In this document: positions 22,926-36,129 of the stretch, one piece after another | How positions within the stretch are numbered: the first letter of the stretch is position 1 | Layout of the letters: each line of letters begins with the position of its first letter | Origin: Nematostella vectensis | Lineage: Eukaryota > Cnidaria > Anthozoa > Actiniaria > Edwardsiidae | Reading direction: 5' to 3' | Assembly (NCBI RefSeq): GCF_932526225.1 | Contig: NC_064038.1 | Span: forward strand, 18,463,075 to 18,527,074 | DNA: 64,000 bases | The notes under the pieces: generated by a model | What the model was told of the DNA's origin: nothing | Seen by the model: the letters and a program-made list of their open reading frames with translations, nothing else | Database searches by the model: none | Position numbers and translations under genes: made by a program

Positions 22926-23638
22926 AGTAGGGCGCGGTTAGTACTTGGATGGGTGACCGCCTGGGAATACCGTGTGCTGTAGGCATTTCCTTTTTGTCAT
23001 CAAAGTACTCACAGGACTGTTATATAATAGATAGATCTTACACAGTTCTATCGTCTACGGCCATACCACTTAGAAAGCACCGGTTCTCGTCCGATCACCA
23101 AAGTTAAGCTCAGTAGGGCGCGGTAAGTACTTGGATGGGTGACCGCTTCGGAATACCGTGTGCTGTAGGCATTTCCTTTTTGTTATCGAGGTACTGACAG
23201 GACTGTTATATAATAGATAGATGTTACACAGTTCTATCGTTTACGGCCATAACACTGAGAAAGCACCAGTTCTCGTCCGATCACAGAACTTAAAGTCAGT
23301 AGGGCACGGTTAGTACTTGGACGGGTTACCGCCTGGGAATACCGTGTGCTGTAGGCATTTCCTTTTTGTTATCGAGGTACTCACAGGACTGTTATATAAT
23401 AGATAGATCTTAAACAGTTCTATCGTCTACGGCCATACCACTGAGAAAGCTCCGGTTCTTGTCCGATCACTGAAGTTAAGCTCAGTAGGGCGCGGTTAGT
23501 ACTTGGATGGGTGACCGCCTGGGAATACCGTGTGCTGTAGGCATTTCCTTTTTGTTTTCGAAATACTAACAGGACTGTTATATAATAGATAGATCTTACA
23601 CAGTTCTATCGTCTACGGCCATACCACTGAGAAAGCAC

Positions 23639-23669
<31 letters not shown>

Positions 23670-23824
23670 AGTAGGGCGCGGTTAGTACTTGGATGGGTGA
23701 CCGCCTGGTAATGAAGTGTGCTGTAGGCATTTCCTTTTTGTCATCGAAGTACTCACAGGACTGTTATATTATATATATTTCTTACACAGTTCTGTCGTCT
23801 ACGGCCATACCACTGAGAAAGCAC

Positions 23825-23855
<31 letters not shown>

Positions 23856-24011
23856 AGTAGGGCGCGGTTAGTACTTGGATGGGTGACCGCCTGGGAATAC
23901 CGTGTGCTTGTAGGCATTTCCTTTATGTCATCGAAGTACTCACAGGACTGTTATATAATAGATAGATCTTACACAGTTCTATCGTCTACGGCCATACCAC
24001 TTAGAAAGCAC

Positions 24012-24042
<31 letters not shown>

Positions 24043-24383
24043 ATTAGGGCGCGGTAAGTACTTGGATGGGTGACCGCTTCGGAATACAGTGTGCTGTAGG
24101 CATTTCCTTTTTGTTACCAAAGTACTCACAGGACTGTTATATAAAATCTATTTCTTACACAGTTCTGTCGTCTACGGCCATACCACTGAGAAAGCACCGG
24201 TTCTCGTCCGATCACCGTAGTTAAGCTCAGTAGGGCACGGTTAGTACTTGGATGGGTGACCGCCTGGGAATACCGTGTGCTGTAGGCATTTCCTTTTTGT
24301 TATCGAGGTACTCACAGGACTGTTATATAATAGATAGATCTTAAACAGTTCTGTCGTCTACGACCTTACCACTGAGAAAGCAC

Positions 24384-24414
<31 letters not shown>

Positions 24415-24845
24415 AGTAGGGCGCGGTTAGTACTTGGATGGGTGACCTCCTGGGAATACCGTGTGCTGTAGGCATTTCCTTTTTGTCATCGAAGTACTCA
24501 CAGGACTGTTATATAATAGATAGATCTTACACAGTTCTATCGTCTACGGCCATACCACTTAGAAAGCACCGGTTCTCGTCCGATCACCGAAGTTAAGTTT
24601 ATTAGGGCGCGGTAAGTACTTGGATGGGTGACCGCTTCGGAATACCGTGTGCTGTAGGCATTTCCTTTTTGTTATCGAGGTACTGACAGGACTGTTATAT
24701 AATAGATAGATGTTACACAGTTCTATCGTTTACGGCCATACCACTGAGAAAGCACCAGTTCTCGTCCGATCACAGAACTTAAAGTCAGTAGGGCACGGTT
24801 AGTACTTGGACGGGTGACCGCCTGGGAATACCGTGTGCTGTAGGC
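22309..24845 (+). rRNA. 5S rRNA block 10: 14 copies (first copy of a 2605-bp duplication)
   Basis: Copies start at 22309, 22495, 22681, 22867, 23053, 23239, 23425, 23611, 23797, 23984, 24170, 24356, 24542 and 24728. Order E, C, A, B, C, D, E, F, G, C, A, B, C, D. Private markers include TTAAATAAT before 22495, GTTTACGG at the class A copy 22681, GGGTTACC at 23239 and GCTCCGG at 23425. The copy at 23797 has an extra T (GCTTGTAGGC) and no terminator. Confidence 0.95.
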
Positions 24846-24913
24846 ATTTCCTTTTTGTTATCGAGGTACTCACAGGACTCTTATATAATAGATAGATCTT
24901 AAACAGTTCTATC

Positions 24914-24941
24914 GTCTACGGCCATACCACTGAGAAAGCAC

Positions 24942-24972
<31 letters not shown>

Positions 24973-25127
24973 AGTAGGGCGCGGTTAGTACTTGGATGGG
25001 TGACCGCCTAGGAATACCGTGTGCTGTAGGCATTTCCTTTTTGTCATCGAAGTACTCACAGGACTGTTAAATAATATATATTTCTTACACAGTTCTATCG
25101 TCTACGGCCATACCACTTAGAAAGCTC

Positions 25128-25158
<31 letters not shown>

Positions 25159-25499
25159 AGTAGGGCGCGGTAAGTACTTGGATGGGTGACCGTTTCGGAA
25201 TACCGTGTGCTGTAGCCATTTCCTTTTTGTTACCAAAGTACTCACAGGACTGTTATATAAAATCTATTTCTTACACAGTTCTGTCGTTTACGGCCATACC
25301 ACTGAGAAAGCACCGGTTCTCGTCCGATCACCGTAGTTAAGCTCAGTAGGGCACGGTTAGTACTTGGATGGGTGACCGCCTGGGAATACCGTGTGCTGTA
25401 GGCATTTCCTTTTTGTTATCGAGGTACTCACAGGACTGTTATATAATACATAGATCTTAAACAGTTCTGTCGTCTACGACCATACCACTGAGAAAGCAC

Positions 25500-25530
<31 letters not shown>

Positions 25531-26243
25531 AGTAGGGCGCGGTTAGTACTTGGATGGGTGACCGCCTGGGAATACCGTGTGCTGTAGGCATTTCCTTTTT
25601 GTCATCGAAGTACTCACAGGACTGTTATATAATAGATAGATCTTACACAGTTCTATCGTCTACGGCCATACCACTTAGAAAGCACCGGTTCTCGTCCGAT
25701 CACCAAAGTTAAGCTCAGTAGGGCGCTGTAAGTACTTGGATGGGTGACCGCTTCGGAATACCGTGTGCTGTAGGCATTTCCTTTTTGTTATCGAGGTACT
25801 GACAGGACTGTTATATAATAGATAGATGTTACACAGTTCTATCGTTTACGGCCATACCACTGAGAAAGCACCAGTTCTCGTCCGATCACAGAACTTAAAG
25901 TCAGTAGGGCACGATTAGTACTTGGACGGGTTACCGCCTGGGAATACCGTGTGCTGTAGGCATTTCCTTTTTGTTATCGAGGTACTCACAGGACTGTTAT
26001 ATAATAGATAGATCTTAAACAGTTCTATCGTCTACGGCCATACCACTGAGAAAGCTCCGGTTCTTGTCCGATCACTGAAGTTAAGCTCAGTAGGGCGCGG
26101 TTAGTACTTGGATGGGTGACCGCCTGGGAATACCGTGTGCTGTAGGCATTTCCTTTTTGTTTTCGAAATACTAACAGGACTGTTATATAATAGATAGATC
26201 TTACACAGTTCTATCGTCTACGGCCATACCACTGAGAAAGCAC

Positions 26244-26274
<31 letters not shown>

Positions 26275-26429
26275 AGTAGGGCGCGGTTAGTACTTGGATG
26301 GGTGACCGCCTGGTAATACCGTGTGCTGTAGGCATTTCCTTTTTGTCATCGAAGTACTCACAGGACTGTTATATTATATATATTTCTTACACAGTTCTGT
26401 CGTCTACGGCCATACCACTGAGAAAGCAC

Positions 26430-26460
<31 letters not shown>

Positions 26461-26616
26461 AGTAGGGCGCGGTTAGTACTTGGATGGGTGACCGCCTGGG
26501 AATACCGTGTGCTTGTAGGCATTTCCTTTATGTCATCGAAGTACTCACAGGACTGTTATATAATAGATAGATCTTACACAGTTCTATCGTCTACGGCCAT
26601 ACCACTTAGAAAGCAC

Positions 26617-26647
<31 letters not shown>

Positions 26648-26988
26648 AGTAGGGCGCGGTAAGTACTTGGATGGGTGACCGCTTCGGAATACCGTGTGCT
26701 GTAGGCATTTCCTTTTTGTTACCAAAGTACTCACAGGACTGTTATATAAAATCTATTTCTTACACAGTTCTGTCGTCTACGGCCATACCACTGAGAAAGC
26801 ACCGGTTCTCGTCCGATCACCGTAGTTAAGCTCAGTAGGGCACGGTTAGTACTTGGATGGGTGACCGCCTGGGAATACCGTGTGCTGTAGGCATTTCCTT
26901 TTTGTTATCGAGGTACTCACAGGACTGTTATATAATAGATAGATCTTAAACAGTTCTGTCGTCTACGACCTTACCACTGAGAAAGCAC

Positions 26989-27019
<31 letters not shown>

Positions 27020-27450
27020 AGTAGGGCGCGGTTAGTACTTGGATGGGTGACCTCCTGGGAATACCGTGTGCTGTAGGCATTTCCTTTTTGTCATCGAAGT
27101 ACTCACAGGACTGTTATATAATAGATAGATCTTACACAGTTCTATCGTTTACGGCCATACCACTTAGAAAGCACCGGTTCTCGTCCGATCACCGAAGTTA
27201 AGTTTATTAGGGCGCGGTAAGTACTTGGATGGGTGACCGCTTCGGAATACCGTGTGCTGTAGGCATTTCCTTTTTGTTATCGAGGTACTGACAGGACTGT
27301 TATATAATAGATAGATGTTACACAGTTCTATCGTTTACGGCCATACCACTGAGAAAGCACCAGTTCTCGTCCGATCACAGAACTTAAAGTCAGTAGGGCA
27401 CGGTTAGTACTTGGACGGGTGACCGCCTGGGAATACCGTGTGCTGTAGGC
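24914..27450 (+). rRNA. 5S rRNA block 11: 14 copies (second copy of the 2605-bp duplication)
   Basis: Copies start at 24914, 25100, 25286, 25472, 25658, 25844, 26030, 26216, 26402, 26589, 26775, 26961, 27147 and 27333. It repeats block 10 in order and in most private markers. Differences are few: for example, 23797 is preceded by GGTAATGAAG where 26402 is preceded by GGTAATACCG. The copy at 27147 starts GTTTACGG although it is class C. Confidence 0.95.
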
Positions 27451-27518
27451 ATTTCCTTTTTGTTATCGAGGTACTCACAGGACTGTTATATAATAGATAG
27501 ATCTTAAACAGTTCTATC

Positions 27519-27546
27519 GTCTACGGCCATACCACTGAGAAAGCAC

Positions 27547-27577
<31 letters not shown>

Positions 27578-27732
27578 AGTAGGGCGCGGTTAGTACTTGG
27601 ATGGGTAACCGCCTGGGAATACGGTGTACTGTAGGCATTTACTTTTTGTTTTCGAAGTACTAACAGGACTGTTATATAATAGATAGATCTTACACAGTTC
27701 TATCGTCTACGGCCATACCACTGAGAAAGCAC

Positions 27733-27763
<31 letters not shown>

Positions 27764-28104
27764 AGTAGGGCGCGGTTAGTACTTGGATGGGTGACCGCCT
27801 GGGAATACCGTGTGCTGTAGGCATTTCCTTTTTGTTACCAAAGTACTCACAGGACTGTTATATAAAATCTATTTCTTACACAGTTCTGTCGTCTACGGCC
27901 ATACCACTGAGAAAGCACCGGTTCTCGTCCGATCACCGTAGTTAAGCTCAGTAGGGCACGGTTAGTACTTGGATGGGTGACCGCCTGGGAATACCGTGTG
28001 CTGTAGGCATTTCCTTTTTGTTATCGAGGTACTCACAGGACTGTTATATAATAGATAGATCTTAAACAGTTCTGTCGTCTACGACCTTACCACTGAGAAA
28101 GCAC

Positions 28105-28135
<31 letters not shown>

Positions 28136-28290
28136 AGTAGGGCGCGGTTAGTACTTGGATGGGTGACCTCCTGGGAATACCGTGTGCTGTAGGCATTTCC
28201 TTTTTGTCATCGAAGTACTCACAGGACTGTTCTATAATAGATAGATCTTACACAGTTCTATCGTCTACGGCCATACCACTTAGAAAGCAC

Positions 28291-28321
<31 letters not shown>

Positions 28322-28662
28322 ATTAGGGCGCGGTAAGTACTTGGATGGGTGACCGCTTCGGAATACCGTGTGCTGTAGGCATTTCCTTTTTGTTATCGAG
28401 GTACTGACAGGACTGTTATATAATAGATAGATGTTACACAGTTCTATCGTTTACGGCCATACCACTGAGAAAGCACCAGTTCTCGTCCGATCACAGAACT
28501 TAAAGTCAGTAGGGCACGGTTAGTACTTGGACGGGTGACCGCCTGGGAATACCGTGTGCTGTAGGCATTTCCTTTTTGTTATCGAGGTACTCACAGGACT
28601 GTTATATAATAGATAGATCTTAAACAGTTCTATCGTCTACGGCCATACCACTGAGAAAGCAC

Positions 28663-28693
<31 letters not shown>

Positions 28694-29034
28694 AGTAGGG
28701 CGCGGTTAGTACTTGGATGGGTGACCGCCTGGGAATACCGTGTGCTGTAGGCATTTACTTTTTGTTTTCGAAGTACTAACAGGACTGTTATATAATAGAT
28801 AGATCTTACACAGTTCTATCGTCTACGGCCATACCACTGAGAAAGCACCGGTTCTCGTCCGCTCACCGAAGTTAAGCTCAGTAGGGCGTGGTTAGTACTT
28901 GGATGGGTGACCGCCTGGGAATACCGTGTGCTGTAGGCATTTCCTTTTTGTCATCGAAGTACTCACAGGACTGTTATATAATATATATTTCTTACACAGT
29001 TCTGTCGTCTACGGCCATACCACTGAGAAAGCAC

Positions 29035-29065
<31 letters not shown>

Positions 29066-29220
29066 AGTAGGGCGCGGTTAGTACTTGGATGGGTGACCGC
29101 CTGGGAATACCGTGTGCTGTAGGCATTTCCTTTTTGTCATCGAAGTACTAACAGGACTGTTATTTAATAGATAGATCTTACACAGTTCTATCGTCTACGG
29201 CCATACCACTTAGAAAGCAC

Positions 29221-29251
<31 letters not shown>

Positions 29252-29778
29252 AGTAGGGCGCGGTAAGTACTTGGATGTGTGACCTCTTCGGAATACCGTG
29301 TGCTGTAGGCATTTCCTTTTTGTTACCGAAGTACTCACAGGACTGTTATATAAAATCTATTTCTTACACAGTTCTGTCGTCTACGGCCATACCACTGAGA
29401 AAGCACCGGTTCTCGTCCGATTACCGTAGTTAAGCTCAGTAGGGCACGGTTAGTACTTGGACGGGTGACCGCCTGGGAATACCGTGTGCTGTAGGCATTT
29501 ACTTTTTGTTACCGAAGTACTCACAGGACTGTTATATAAAATATATTTCTTACACAGTTCTGTCGTCTACGGCCATACCACTGAGAAAGCACCGGTTCTC
29601 GTCCGATCACCGTAGTTAAGCTCAGTAGGGCACGGTTAGTACTTGGATGGGTGACCGCCTGGGAATACCGTGTGCTGTAGGCATTTCCTTTTTGTTATCG
29701 AGGTACTCACAGGACTGTTATATAATAGATAGATCTTAAACAGTTCTGTCGTCTACGACCATACCACTGAGAAAGCAC

Positions 29779-29809
<31 letters not shown>

Positions 29810-29964
29810 AGTAGGGCGCTGTTAGTACTTGGATGGGTGACCGCCTGGGAATACCGTGTGCTGTAGGCATTTCCTTTTTGTCATTTAAGTACTCACAGGA
29901 CTGTTAGATAATAGATAGATCTTACACAGTTCTATCGTCTACGGCCATACCACTTAGAAAGCAC

Positions 29965-29995
<31 letters not shown>

Positions 29996-30240
29996 ATTAG
30001 GGCCCTGTAAGTACTTGGATGGGTGACCGCTTCGGAATACCGTGTGCTGTAGGCATTTCCTTTTTGTTATCGAGGTACTGACAGGACTGTTATATAATAG
30101 ATAGATGTTACACAGTTCTATCGTTTACGGCCATACCACTGAGAAAGCACCAGTTCTCGTCCGATCACAGAACTTAAAGTCAGTAGGGCACGGTTAGTAC
30201 TTGGACGGGTGACCGCCTGGGAATACCGTGTGCTGTAGGC
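27519..30240 (+). rRNA. 5S rRNA block 12: 15 copies
   Basis: Copies start at 27519, 27705, 27891, 28077, 28263, 28449, 28635, 28821, 29007, 29193, 29379, 29565, 29751, 29937 and 30123. Order E, F, A, B, C, D, E, F, G, C, A, A, B, C, D. TATA variants precede several: TCTATAATAG (28263), TTATTTAATAG (29193) and TTAGATAATAG (29937). The copy at 27519 ends ACGGTGTACTGTAGG, a changed 3' helix. Confidence 0.95.
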
Positions 30241-30308
30241 ATTTCCTTTTTGTTATCGAGGTACTCACAGGACTGTTATATAATAGATAGATCTTAAACA
30301 GTTCTATC

Positions 30309-30522
30309 GTCTACGGCCATACCACTGAGAAAGCACCGGTTCTCGCCCGATCACCGAAGTTAAGCTCAGTAGGGCGCGGTTAGTACTTGGATGGGTGACC
30401 GCCTGGGAATACCGTGTGCTGTAGGCATTTCCTTTTTGTCATCGAAGTACTCACAGGACTGTTATATAATATATATTTCTTACACAGTTCTGTCGTCTAC
30501 GGCCATACCACTGAGAAAGCAC

Positions 30523-30553
<31 letters not shown>

Positions 30554-30708
30554 AGTAGGGCGCGGTTAGTACTTGGATGGGTGACCGCCTGGGAATACCG
30601 TGTGCTGTAGGCATTTCCTTTTTGTCATCGAAGTACTCACAGGACTGTTATATAATAGATAGATCTTACACAGTTCTATCGTCTACGGCCATAACACTTA
30701 GAAAGCAC

Positions 30709-30739
<31 letters not shown>

Positions 30740-31266
30740 AGTAGGGCGCGGTAAGTACTTGGATGGGTGACCGCTTCGGAATACCGTGTGCTGTAGGCAT
30801 TTCCTTTTTGTTACCAAAGTACTCACAGGACTGTTATATAAAATCTATTTCTTACACAGTTCTGTCGTCTACGGCCATACCACTGAGAAAGCACCGGTTC
30901 TCGTCCGATCACCGTAGTTAAGCTCAGTAGGGCACGGTTAGTACTTGGATGGGTGACCGCCTGGGAATACCGTGTGCTGTAGGCATTTCCTTTTTGTTAT
31001 CGAGGTACTCACAGGACTGTTATATAATAGATAGATCTTAAAGATCTCTGTCGTCTACGACCATACCACTGAGAAAGCACCGGTTCTCGTCCGATCACAG
31101 AAGTTAAGCTCAGTAGGGCGCGGTTAGTACTTGGATGGGTGACCGCCTGGGAATACCGTGTGCTGTAGGCATTTCCTTTTTGTCATCGAAGTACTCACAG
31201 GACTGTTATATAATAGATAGATCTTACACAGTTCTATCGTCTACGGCCATACCACTTAGAAAGCAC

Positions 31267-31297
<31 letters not shown>

Positions 31298-31638
31298 AGT
31301 AGGGCGCGGTAAGTACTTGGATGGGTGACCGCTTCGGAATACCGTGTGCTGTAGGCATTTCCTTTTTGTTATCGAGGTACTGACAGGACTGTTATATAAT
31401 AGATAGATGTTACACAGTTCTATCGTTTACGGCCATACCACTGAGAAAGCACCAGTTCTCGTCCGATCACAGAACTTAAAGTCAGTAGGGCACGGTTAGT
31501 ACTTGGACGGGTGACCGCCTGGGAATACCGTGTGCTGTAGGCATTTCCTTTTTGTTATCGAGGTACTCACAGGACTGTTATATAATAGATAGATCTTAAA
31601 CAGTTCTATCGTCTACGGCCATACCACTGAGAAAGCAC

Positions 31639-31669
<31 letters not shown>

Positions 31670-31824
31670 AGTAGGGCGCGGTTAGTAATCGGATGGGTGA
31701 CCGCCTGGGAATACCGTGTGCTGTAGGCATTTCCTTTTTGTCATCGAAGTACTCACAGGACTGTTATATAATATATATTTCTTACACAGTTCTGTCGTCT
31801 ACGGCCATACCACTGAGAAAGCAC

Positions 31825-31855
<31 letters not shown>

Positions 31856-32010
31856 AGTAGGGCGCGGTTAGTACTTGGATGGGTGACCGCCTGGGAATAC
31901 CGTGTGCTGTAGGCATTTCCTTTTTGTCATCGAAGTACTCACAGGACTGTTATATAATAGATAGATCTTACACAGTTCTATCGTCTACGGCCATACCACT
32001 TAGAAAGCAC

Positions 32011-32041
<31 letters not shown>

Positions 32042-32196
32042 AGTAGGGAGCGGTAAGTACTTGGATGGGTGACCGCTTCGGAATACAGTGTGCTGTAGGC
32101 ATTTCCTTTTTGTTACCGAAGTACTCACAGGACTGTTATATAATAGATAGATCTTACACAGTTGTATCGTCTACGGCCATACCACTGAGAAAGCAC

Positions 32197-32227
<31 letters not shown>

Positions 32228-32382
32228 AGTAGGGCACGGTTAGTACTTGGACGGGTGACCGCCTGGTAATACCGTGTGCTGTAGGCATTTCCTTTTTGTT
32301 TTCGAAGTACTAACAGGACTGTTATATAATAGATAGATCTTACACAGTTCTATCGACTACAGCCATACCACTGAGAAAGCAC

Positions 32383-32413
<31 letters not shown>

Positions 32414-32658
32414 AGTAGGGCGCGGTAAGTACTTGGATGGGTGACCGCTTCGGAATACCGTGTGCTGTAGGCATTTCCTTTTTGTTACCGAAGTACTCAC
32501 AGGACTGTTATATCAAATCTATTTCTTACACAGTTCTGTCGTCTACGGCCATACCACTGAGAAAGCACCGGTTCTCGTCCGATCACCGTAGTTAAGCTCA
32601 CTAGGGCACGGTTAGTACTTGGACGGGTGACCGCCAGGGAATACCGTGTGCTGTAGGC
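30309..32658 (+). rRNA. 5S rRNA block 13: 13 copies
   Basis: Copies start at 30309, 30495, 30681, 30867, 31053, 31239, 31425, 31611, 31797, 31983, 32169, 32355 and 32541. Order E, G, C, A, B, C, D, E, G, C, mixed, F/C, A. The spacer before 31053 carries AAAGATCTCTG just upstream of the gene, shared with 34587 and 38117. The copy at 31611 has TTAGTAATCGGATGG in place of TTAGTACTTGG, changing loop E and box C. The copy at 32355 starts GACTACAGCC. Confidence 0.95.
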
Positions 32659-32726
32659 ATTTCCTTTTTGTTATCGAGGTACTCACAGGACTGTTATATA
32701 ATAGATAGATCTTAAACAGTTCTATC

Positions 32727-32754
32727 GTCTACGGCCATACCACTGAGAAAGCAC

Positions 32755-32785
<31 letters not shown>

Positions 32786-33498
32786 AGTAGGGCGCGGTTA
32801 GTACTTGGATGGGTGACCGCCTGGGAATACCGTGTGCTGTAGGCATTTCCTTTTTGTCATCGAAGTACTCACAGGACTGTTATATAATATATATTTCTTA
32901 CACAGTTCTGTCGTCTACGGCCATACCACTGAGAAAGCACCGGTTCTCGTCCGATAACCGAAGTTAAGCTCAGTAGGGCGCGGTTAGTACTTGGATGGGT
33001 GACCGCCTGGGAATACCGTGTGCTGTAGGCATTTCCTTTTTGTCATCGAAGTACTCACAGGACTGTTATATAATAGATAAATATTACACAGTTCTATCTG
33101 CTACGGCCATACCACTTAGAAAGCACCGGTTCTCGTTCGATCACCGAAGTTAAGCTCAGTAGGGCGCGGTAAGTACTTGGATGGGTGACCGCTTCGGAAT
33201 ACCGTGTGCTGTAGTCATTTCCTTTTTGTTACCAAAGTACTCACAGGACTGTTATATAAAATCTATTTCTTACACAGTTCTGTCGTCTACGGCCATACCA
33301 CTGAGAAAGCACCGGTTCTCGTCCGATCACCGTAGTTAAGCTCAGTAGGGCACGGTTAGTACTTGGATGGGTGACCGCCTGGGAATACCGTGTGCTGTAG
33401 GCATTTCCTTTTTGTTATCGAGGTACTCACAGGACTGTTATATAATAGATAGATCTTAAACAGTTCTGTCGTCTACGACCATACCACTGAGAAAGCAC

Positions 33499-33529
<31 letters not shown>

Positions 33530-33870
33530 AGTAGGGCGCGGTAAGTACTTGGATGGGTGACCGCTTCGGAATACCGTGTGCTGTAGGCATTTCCTTTTTG
33601 TTATCGAGGTACTGACAGGACTGTTATATAATAGATAGATGTTACACAGTTCTATCGTTTACGGCCATACCACTGAGAAAGCACCAGTTCTCGTCCGATC
33701 ACAGAACTTAAAGTCAGTAGGGCACGGTTAGTACTTGGACGGGTGACCGCCTGGGAATACCGTGTGCTGTAGGCATTTCCTTTTTGTTATCGAGGTACTC
33801 ACAGGACTGTTATATAATAGATAGATCTTAAACAGTTCTATCGTCTACGGCCATACCACTGAGAAAGCAC

Positions 33871-33901
<31 letters not shown>

Positions 33902-34056
33902 AGTAGGGCGCGGTTAGTACTTGGATGGGTGACCGCCTGGGAATACCGTGTGCTGTAGGCATTTCCTTTTTGTCATCGAAGTACTCACAGGACTGTTATA
34001 TAATATATATTTCTTACACAGTTCTGTCGTCTACGGCCATACCACTGAGAAAGCAC

Positions 34057-34087
<31 letters not shown>

Positions 34088-34242
34088 AGTAGGGCGCGGT
34101 TAGTACTTGGATGGGTGACCGCCTGGGAATACCGTGTGCTGTAGGCATTTCCTTTTTGTCATCGAAGTACTCACAGGACTGTTATATAATAGATAGATCT
34201 TACACAGTTCTATCGTCTACGGCCATACCACTTAGAAAGCAC

Positions 34243-34273
<31 letters not shown>

Positions 34274-35076
34274 AGTAGGGCGCGGTAAGTACTTGGATGG
34301 GTGACCGCTTCGGAATACCGTGTGCTGTAGGCATTTCCTTTTTGTTACCAAAGTACTCACAGGACTGTTATATAAAATCTATTTCTTACACAGTTCTGTC
34401 GTCTACGGCCATACCACTGAGAAAGCACCGGTTCTCGTCCGATCACCGTAGTTAAGCTCAGTAGGGCACGGTTAGTACTTGGATGGGTGACCGCCTGGGA
34501 ATACCGTGTGCTGTAGGCATTTCCTTTTTGTTATCGAGGTACTCACAGGACTGTTATATAATAGATAGATCTTAAAGATCTCTGTCGTCTACGACCATAC
34601 CACTGAGAAAGCACCGGTTCTCGTCCGATCACAGAAGTTAAGCTCAGTAGGGCGCGGTTAGTACTTGGATGGGTGACCGCCTGGGAATACCGTGTGCTGT
34701 AGGCATTTCCTTTTTGTCATCGAAGTACTCACAGGACTGTTATATAATAGATAGATCTTACACAGTTCTATCGTCTACGGCCATACCACTTAGAAAGCAC
34801 CGGTTCTTGTTCGATCACCGAAGTTAAGCTCAGTAGGGCGCGGTAAGTACTTGGATGGGTGACCGCTTCGGAATACCGTGTGCTGTAGGCATTTCCTTTT
34901 TGTTATCGAGGTACTGACAGGACTGTTATATAATAGATAGATGTTACACAGTTCTATCGTTTACGGCCATACCACTGAGAAAGCACCAGTTCTCGTCCGA
35001 TCACAGAACTTAAAGTCAGTATGGCACGGTTAGTACTTGGACGGGTGACCGGCTGGGAATACCGTGTGCTGTAGGC
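32727..35076 (+). rRNA. 5S rRNA block 14: 13 copies
   Basis: Copies start at 32727, 32913, 33099, 33285, 33471, 33657, 33843, 34029, 34215, 34401, 34587, 34773 and 34959. The copy at 33099 has a scrambled start (ATCTGCTACGG for ATCGTCTACGG) and an altered upstream region, so it may start or pair poorly. At 33471 a class B start meets a class C end, and a class C unit is missing before the class D copy at 33657. Confidence 0.95.
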
Positions 35077-35144
35077 ATTTCCTTTTTGTTATCGAGGTAC
35101 TCACAGGACTGTTATATAATAGATAGATCTTAAACAGTTCTATC

Positions 35145-35172
35145 GTCTACGGCCATACCACTGAGAAAGCAC

Positions 35173-35203
<31 letters not shown>

Positions 35204-35358
35204 AGTAGGGCGCAGTAAGTACTTGGATGGGTGACCGCCTGGGAATACTGTGTGCTGTAGGCATTTACTTTTTGTTTTCGAAGTACTCACAGGACTGTTA
35301 TATCAAATCTATTTCTTACACAGTTCTGTCGTCTACGGCCATACCACTGAGAAAGCAC

Positions 35359-35389
<31 letters not shown>

Positions 35390-35544
35390 AGTAGGGCGCG
35401 GTTAGTACTTGGATGGGTGACCGCCTGGGAATACCGTGTGCTGTAGGCATTTCCTTTTTGTCATCGAAGTACTCACAGGACTGTTATATAATATATATTT
35501 CTTACACAGTTCTGTCGTCTACGGCCATACCACTGAGAAAGCAC

Positions 35545-35575
<31 letters not shown>

Positions 35576-36098
35576 AGTAGGGCGCGGTTAGTACTTGGAT
35601 GGGTGACCACCTGGGAATACCGTGTGCTGTAGGCATTTCCTTTTTGTCATCGAAGTACTCACAGGACTGTTATATAATAGATAGATCTTACACAGTTCTA
35701 TCGTCTACGGCCATACCACTTAGAAAGCACCGGTTCTTGTCCGATCACCGAAGTTAAGCTCAGTAGGGCGCGGTAAGTACTTGGATGGGTGACCGCTTCG
35801 GAATACCGTGTGCTGTAGGCATTTCCTTTTTGTTACCAAAGTACTCACTGGACTGTTATATAAAATCTATTTCTTACACAGTTCTGTCGTCTACGGCCAT
35901 ACCACTGAGAAAGCACCGGTTCTCGTCCGATCACCGTAGTTAAGCTCAGTAGGGCACGGTTAGTACTTGGATGGGTGACCGCCTGGGAATACCGTGTGCT
36001 GTAGGCATTTCCTTTTTGTTATCGAGGTACTCACAGGACTGTTATATAATAGATCTTAAACAGTTCTGTCGTCTACGACCATACCACTTAGAAAGCAC

Positions 36099-36129
<31 letters not shown>

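Noticed and set aside
23797-26589. Sequencing errors as the source of the CTTTATG and GCTTGTAGG variants
   Set aside because: Both appear together in two blocks 2605 bp apart that also differ at other bases, so independent errors are unlikely. Only collapse or duplication during assembly remains possible.
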